Positions 41,640 through 43,701 of a stretch of DNA of 43,701 nucleotides are shown here, piece after piece. The first letter of the stretch is position 1. Every line of letters starts with the position of its first letter. The DNA comes from an uncultured Clostridia bacterium (GTDB taxonomy: Bacteria > Bacillota > Clostridia > Oscillospirales > Acutalibacteraceae), in NCBI GenBank assembly GCA_904399395.1, contig CAJFPJ010000076.1, positions 1 through 43,701 on the forward strand, written 5' to 3'. The notes below the pieces were generated by a model. The model was given only the letters and a program-made list of their open reading frames with translations. It ran no database searches and was not told the DNA's origin. The translations under genes were made by a program, and so were the position numbers.

Positions 41640-41670
41640 CCCTTACAGAAGCCTTACATTTCTGTAAGGG
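41640..41670. promoter_or_regulatory. Inverted repeat, candidate response-regulator site
   Basis: CCCTTACAGAA (41640-41650) and TTCTGTAAGGG (41660-41670), 9-nt spacer: an 11-bp perfect inverted repeat. It sits directly upstream of the weak -35 of the Bce transporter promoter, the usual position of BceR-type activator sites. Further direct repeats of CTTAC occur next to it (41653-41657, 41674-41679). Confidence 0.6.
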
Positions 41671-41706
41671 AAACCTTACGAAATCTTCAGAAATTCCTAA
41701 AATGCA

Positions 41707-41743
41707 GAACATGCCGGCCTTTTCCTTTATGGCCGGCATGTTC
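41707..41743 (-). terminator. Hairpin after the sensor kinase gene
   Basis: A 13-bp perfect stem: GAACATGCCGGCC (41707-41719) with GGCCGGCATGTTC (41731-41743), just past the kinase stop at 41747. The following minus-strand U-run is short (CATTTT), so it may be a terminator of moderate strength. Confidence 0.7.
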
Positions 41744-41746
41744 TCA

Positions 41747-42787
41747 CTATTTCCAGTTGTTTTCACGGTTTTCTTCCGGCTCCAGACGATGCATGGTGCT
41801 GGAAGGAAACACCAGCTCCACACAAGTCCCCCTCCCCAGCTGTGAGGAAACAGATATCCCCAGCCCCATAGCGTCGCAAAGCTTTTTGCAGAGATAAAGG
41901 CCCATTCCGCTAGATTTGGCTGAACCTCTTCCATTGCTGCCCGTAAAACCTTTTTCAAAAATGCGCGGCAGATCCTGAGAGGGAATTCCGATCCCATTAT
42001 CCTGGATTCGGAGACTGTAGGAATTCGTGTTTTTACTGCCGGTTATGGAAAGAACAAGCGGACCCGAAGCGTATTTTACTGCATTTATAAAAATCTGCCC
42101 CAGGATAAAATCCGTCCATTTTATATCCGTATATACTTCCCCGGCCAAATTATCCCTCTGTATGCTGCACCGGCTTTCAATCAAAAGGGAAGATTGTTTT
42201 TTCAGCGAAGATTTTACCAGTTCCTCCAAAGAAATGCGGCGTATGATGTAATCCTGCTCCACAGAATTGCTCCTGGCGTAAAACATGCTCTGTTCTACCA
42301 AAGCGTCGATGCGCCGCAGTTCTTCGGTAATGCTTTTCATGGCGGGAGAGGGATGGTTTTCGGCGATCAGCAAAGAGGAAGCGATGGGGGTTTTTATTTC
42401 ATGCATCCAGGCCTCCGCATATTCGCGAAACTCTTTGGAAGCCAGCTTATACTTCATGATTTCGTCATTCATGCTTTTCTGTGTCCTTGTCAGGATCTCA
42501 AAACAAATTTTTCCCTCCAGCGAGTTTGGCTCTTCCAGCGTCTCTGAAAGAAGATATTTTTTATCCAGCAAATCCAAAGTTTCAAGCGCATCCCTGTAAA
42601 AGCTTCTACGGCGAGCGTATTCCAACCCCAGAGCCAATAGCGTACCAAGAATATACAGAGTGCTGATAAACCAAACTGCGTAACCGCCGATTCCCAGCGT
42701 ACTCATCAAGAGCCCCGCAAAGAAAGCCGCTATGCAAGAGATCAGCAGCGTAAGAAACCGATCCTTTATATATGCCCAAAAGCTCAT
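41747..42787 (-). CDS. BceS-type intramembrane-sensing histidine kinase
   Basis: About 346 residues. Two closely spaced N-terminal helices (about 11-30 and 36-55) with almost no outside loop mark the intramembrane-sensing class. The dimerisation/phosphoacceptor motif is AEAWMHEIKTP with His129. The ATPase domain has QIFINAVKYASG (N box), DNGIGIPSQDLPRIFEKGF (G1/F) and GMGLYLCKKL (G2). Such kinases cannot sense peptides themselves and respond to flux through the BceAB-type transporter. Start overlaps the response regulator stop by 4 nt. Confidence 0.93.
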   Translation of the reverse strand: MSFWAYIKDRFLTLLISCIAAFFAGLLMSTLGIGGYAVWFISTLYILGTLLALGLEYARRRSFYRDALETLDLLDKKYLLSETLEEPNSLEGKICFEILTRTQKSMNDEIMKYKLASKEFREYAEAWMHEIKTPIASSLLIAENHPSPAMKSITEELRRIDALVEQSMFYARSNSVEQDYIIRRISLEELVKSSLKKQSSLLIESRCSIQRDNLAGEVYTDIKWTDFILGQIFINAVKYASGPLVLSITGSKNTNSYSLRIQDNGIGIPSQDLPRIFEKGFTGSNGRGSAKSSGMGLYLCKKLCDAMGLGISVSSQLGRGTCVELVFPSSTMHRLEPEENRENNWK

Positions 42788-43446
42788 ATCATGTACCCCT
42801 GCCCCCGCTTTGTAAACAAAAAGTCGTGAATACCAATGCTCTCCATTTTTCGTCGGATGCGGTTAATATTCACTGTAAGCGTGTTATCATCCACGAATTC
42901 ATCCGATTGCCACAGCTCATTGATGATTTCATCCCTCGTCCGGATGACCCCGGGCGTGGAAAACAAGAGCCGGAGAATCCGCAATTCATTCTTGGTGAGT
43001 TCAATTTCCCGCCCCTCATAAGTCAACACAGAACGGGAAGTGTTCAACTCCACCCCACGGTGGCACATCACGGAAAACTGACCCGGCATGGAACGGCGGA
43101 TCACCGCTGCAATCCTCGCCAGCAAAATCTGCCGGTTATAGGGCTTTGTGATAAAATCATCTGCTCCGAAATTCATGCTCAGAAGCTCATCAGCCTCCGT
43201 ATCCCTGCTTGTAACAATGATTACCGGCACCTTTGAATTTCTTCTTAACTCCCGGCAGATGGAATATCCATCCATTCCAGGAAGATTCAGATCCAAAAGT
43301 ACCAAATCAGGTTCACAGGATTGGATATAACCTGGCACATCTTCAAAGGATTCTGCACAAACACACTCGTATCCATTCCTTTCCAGAAAAACGGCAAGCT
43401 CAGTCCGTATCTTTTCTTCATCCTCCACTATACAAATACGCGCCAT
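42784..43446 (-). CDS. BceR-type OmpR-family response regulator
   Basis: About 220 residues. Receiver domain: acidic pocket EDEE (8-11), phospho-acceptor Asp52 in LVLLDLNLPGMDG, TSR switch, Lys in ITKPY. The C-terminal winged helix includes LTKNELRILRLLF, and ends VNINRIRRKMESIGIHDFLFTKRGQGYM. The start at 43446 is preferred because GGAG lies 8 nt before it; an ATG two codons upstream (43452) is only 3 nt from the same site. It should bind the inverted repeat at 41640-41670 and activate the transporter genes. Confidence 0.95.
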   Translation of the reverse strand: MARICIVEDEEKIRTELAVFLERNGYECVCAESFEDVPGYIQSCEPDLVLLDLNLPGMDGYSICRELRRNSKVPVIIVTSRDTEADELLSMNFGADDFITKPYNRQILLARIAAVIRRSMPGQFSVMCHRGVELNTSRSVLTYEGREIELTKNELRILRLLFSTPGVIRTRDEIINELWQSDEFVDDNTLTVNINRIRRKMESIGIHDFLFTKRGQGYMI

Positions 43447-43452
43447 ATTCAT

Positions 43453-43701
43453 CGCTCCTTTATCCTGCGCATATATCCCTACATTCGCTTTTCACCAAAA
43501 TCTGAACGCAAGCTTAGTGTCTGCAGCACCATCCTGCCCCTTCAAAACAATATAAAATCTCATGAAAATATCAGCCTTTACTTATATGGATTCGAATGTA
43601 AAGGCGGTAAGACAATAAGAGCAGAAGCTTCATCGATTGCCTGCCACTCATTTTATCACAATCTGCTTTCTATGCAAAGGTCTAGATAGTTCATACTCTT
43701 C
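43453..43701 (-). promoter_or_regulatory. Upstream region of the Bce regulator with promoter candidate
   Basis: No gene is visible in these 249 nt. On the minus strand TTGCAT, a 16-nt spacer and TAAAAT (around 43650-43680) fit a promoter for the regulator-kinase pair. A hairpin GCCTTTAC/GTAAAGGC at about 43573-43604 lies between it and the start, possibly in the 5' leader. Confidence 0.4.

Overview
The window looks like a chromosomal segment of a low-to-mid GC, strictly anaerobic Firmicute of class Clostridia, probably a gut Oscillospirales or Lachnospirales relative. Evidence: Gram-positive style Shine-Dalgarno sites (AGGAGG) and TTGACA/TATAAT promoters, a CIRCE-controlled clpB, oxygen-sensitive [FeFe]-hydrogenase maturases, two ferrous-iron Feo systems, LrgAB and a Bce-type antimicrobial-peptide sensing module. 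No rRNA, tRNA, CRISPR array or intact mobile element was recognised; one decayed IS3-like transposase fragment and a possible IS edge are present.

Layout. 0.2-8.0 kb: a signalling-like locus with three zinc-ribbon/single-membrane-span/exported-domain proteins, a lipoprotein, a soluble Hanks-type Ser/Thr kinase, a small membrane protein and two small DNA-binding-type proteins. 8.4-16.8 kb: accessory housekeeping and stress genes, with four GNAT acetyltransferases (two resembling aminoglycoside 6'-N-acetyltransferases, one behind what looks like a uORF/terminator attenuator), a mini 'IGGAD' membrane protein, clpB, a PNPOx-like flavoprotein, a Y-family polymerase and a Dabb protein. 17.0-19.4 kb: feoAB (system 1).

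19.5-28.9 kb (minus strand) is the centrepiece: a promoter, a ~265-nt structured leader ending in an intrinsic terminator, then nine tightly packed genes: hydE, a NifH-like reductase, two NifD/K-like subunits, a lipoprotein/permease/ATPase FecBCD-type importer, hydF and a TM1266-family gene. Six of the eight junctions are 4-nt stop/start overlaps. HydG and HydA are not in the window. The arrangement suggests a nitrogenase-like two-component reductase whose function is tied to hydrogenase-type maturation factors and to uptake of a metal chelate or tetrapyrrole-like ligand. I know of no characterised system with this composition; its chemistry is unknown.

29-43.7 kb: lrgAB; an IS3-like orfA relic; a coiled-coil lipoprotein; a class I aminotransferase; a second Feo system (feoA-feoB plus a Cys-rich FeoB-associated peptide); an XRE regulator fused to a 15-residue-repeat, Cys-laddered solenoid; L-lactate dehydrogenase; MTA/SAH nucleosidase; and a Bce-type module (permease, ATPase, intramembrane-sensing kinase, response regulator) with an inverted-repeat operator candidate before the transporter genes.

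Iron is a recurring theme: two Feo systems and a FecBCD-type importer flank or belong to an iron-sulfur-rich operon. All functional calls come from reading motifs by eye; no database search was run.
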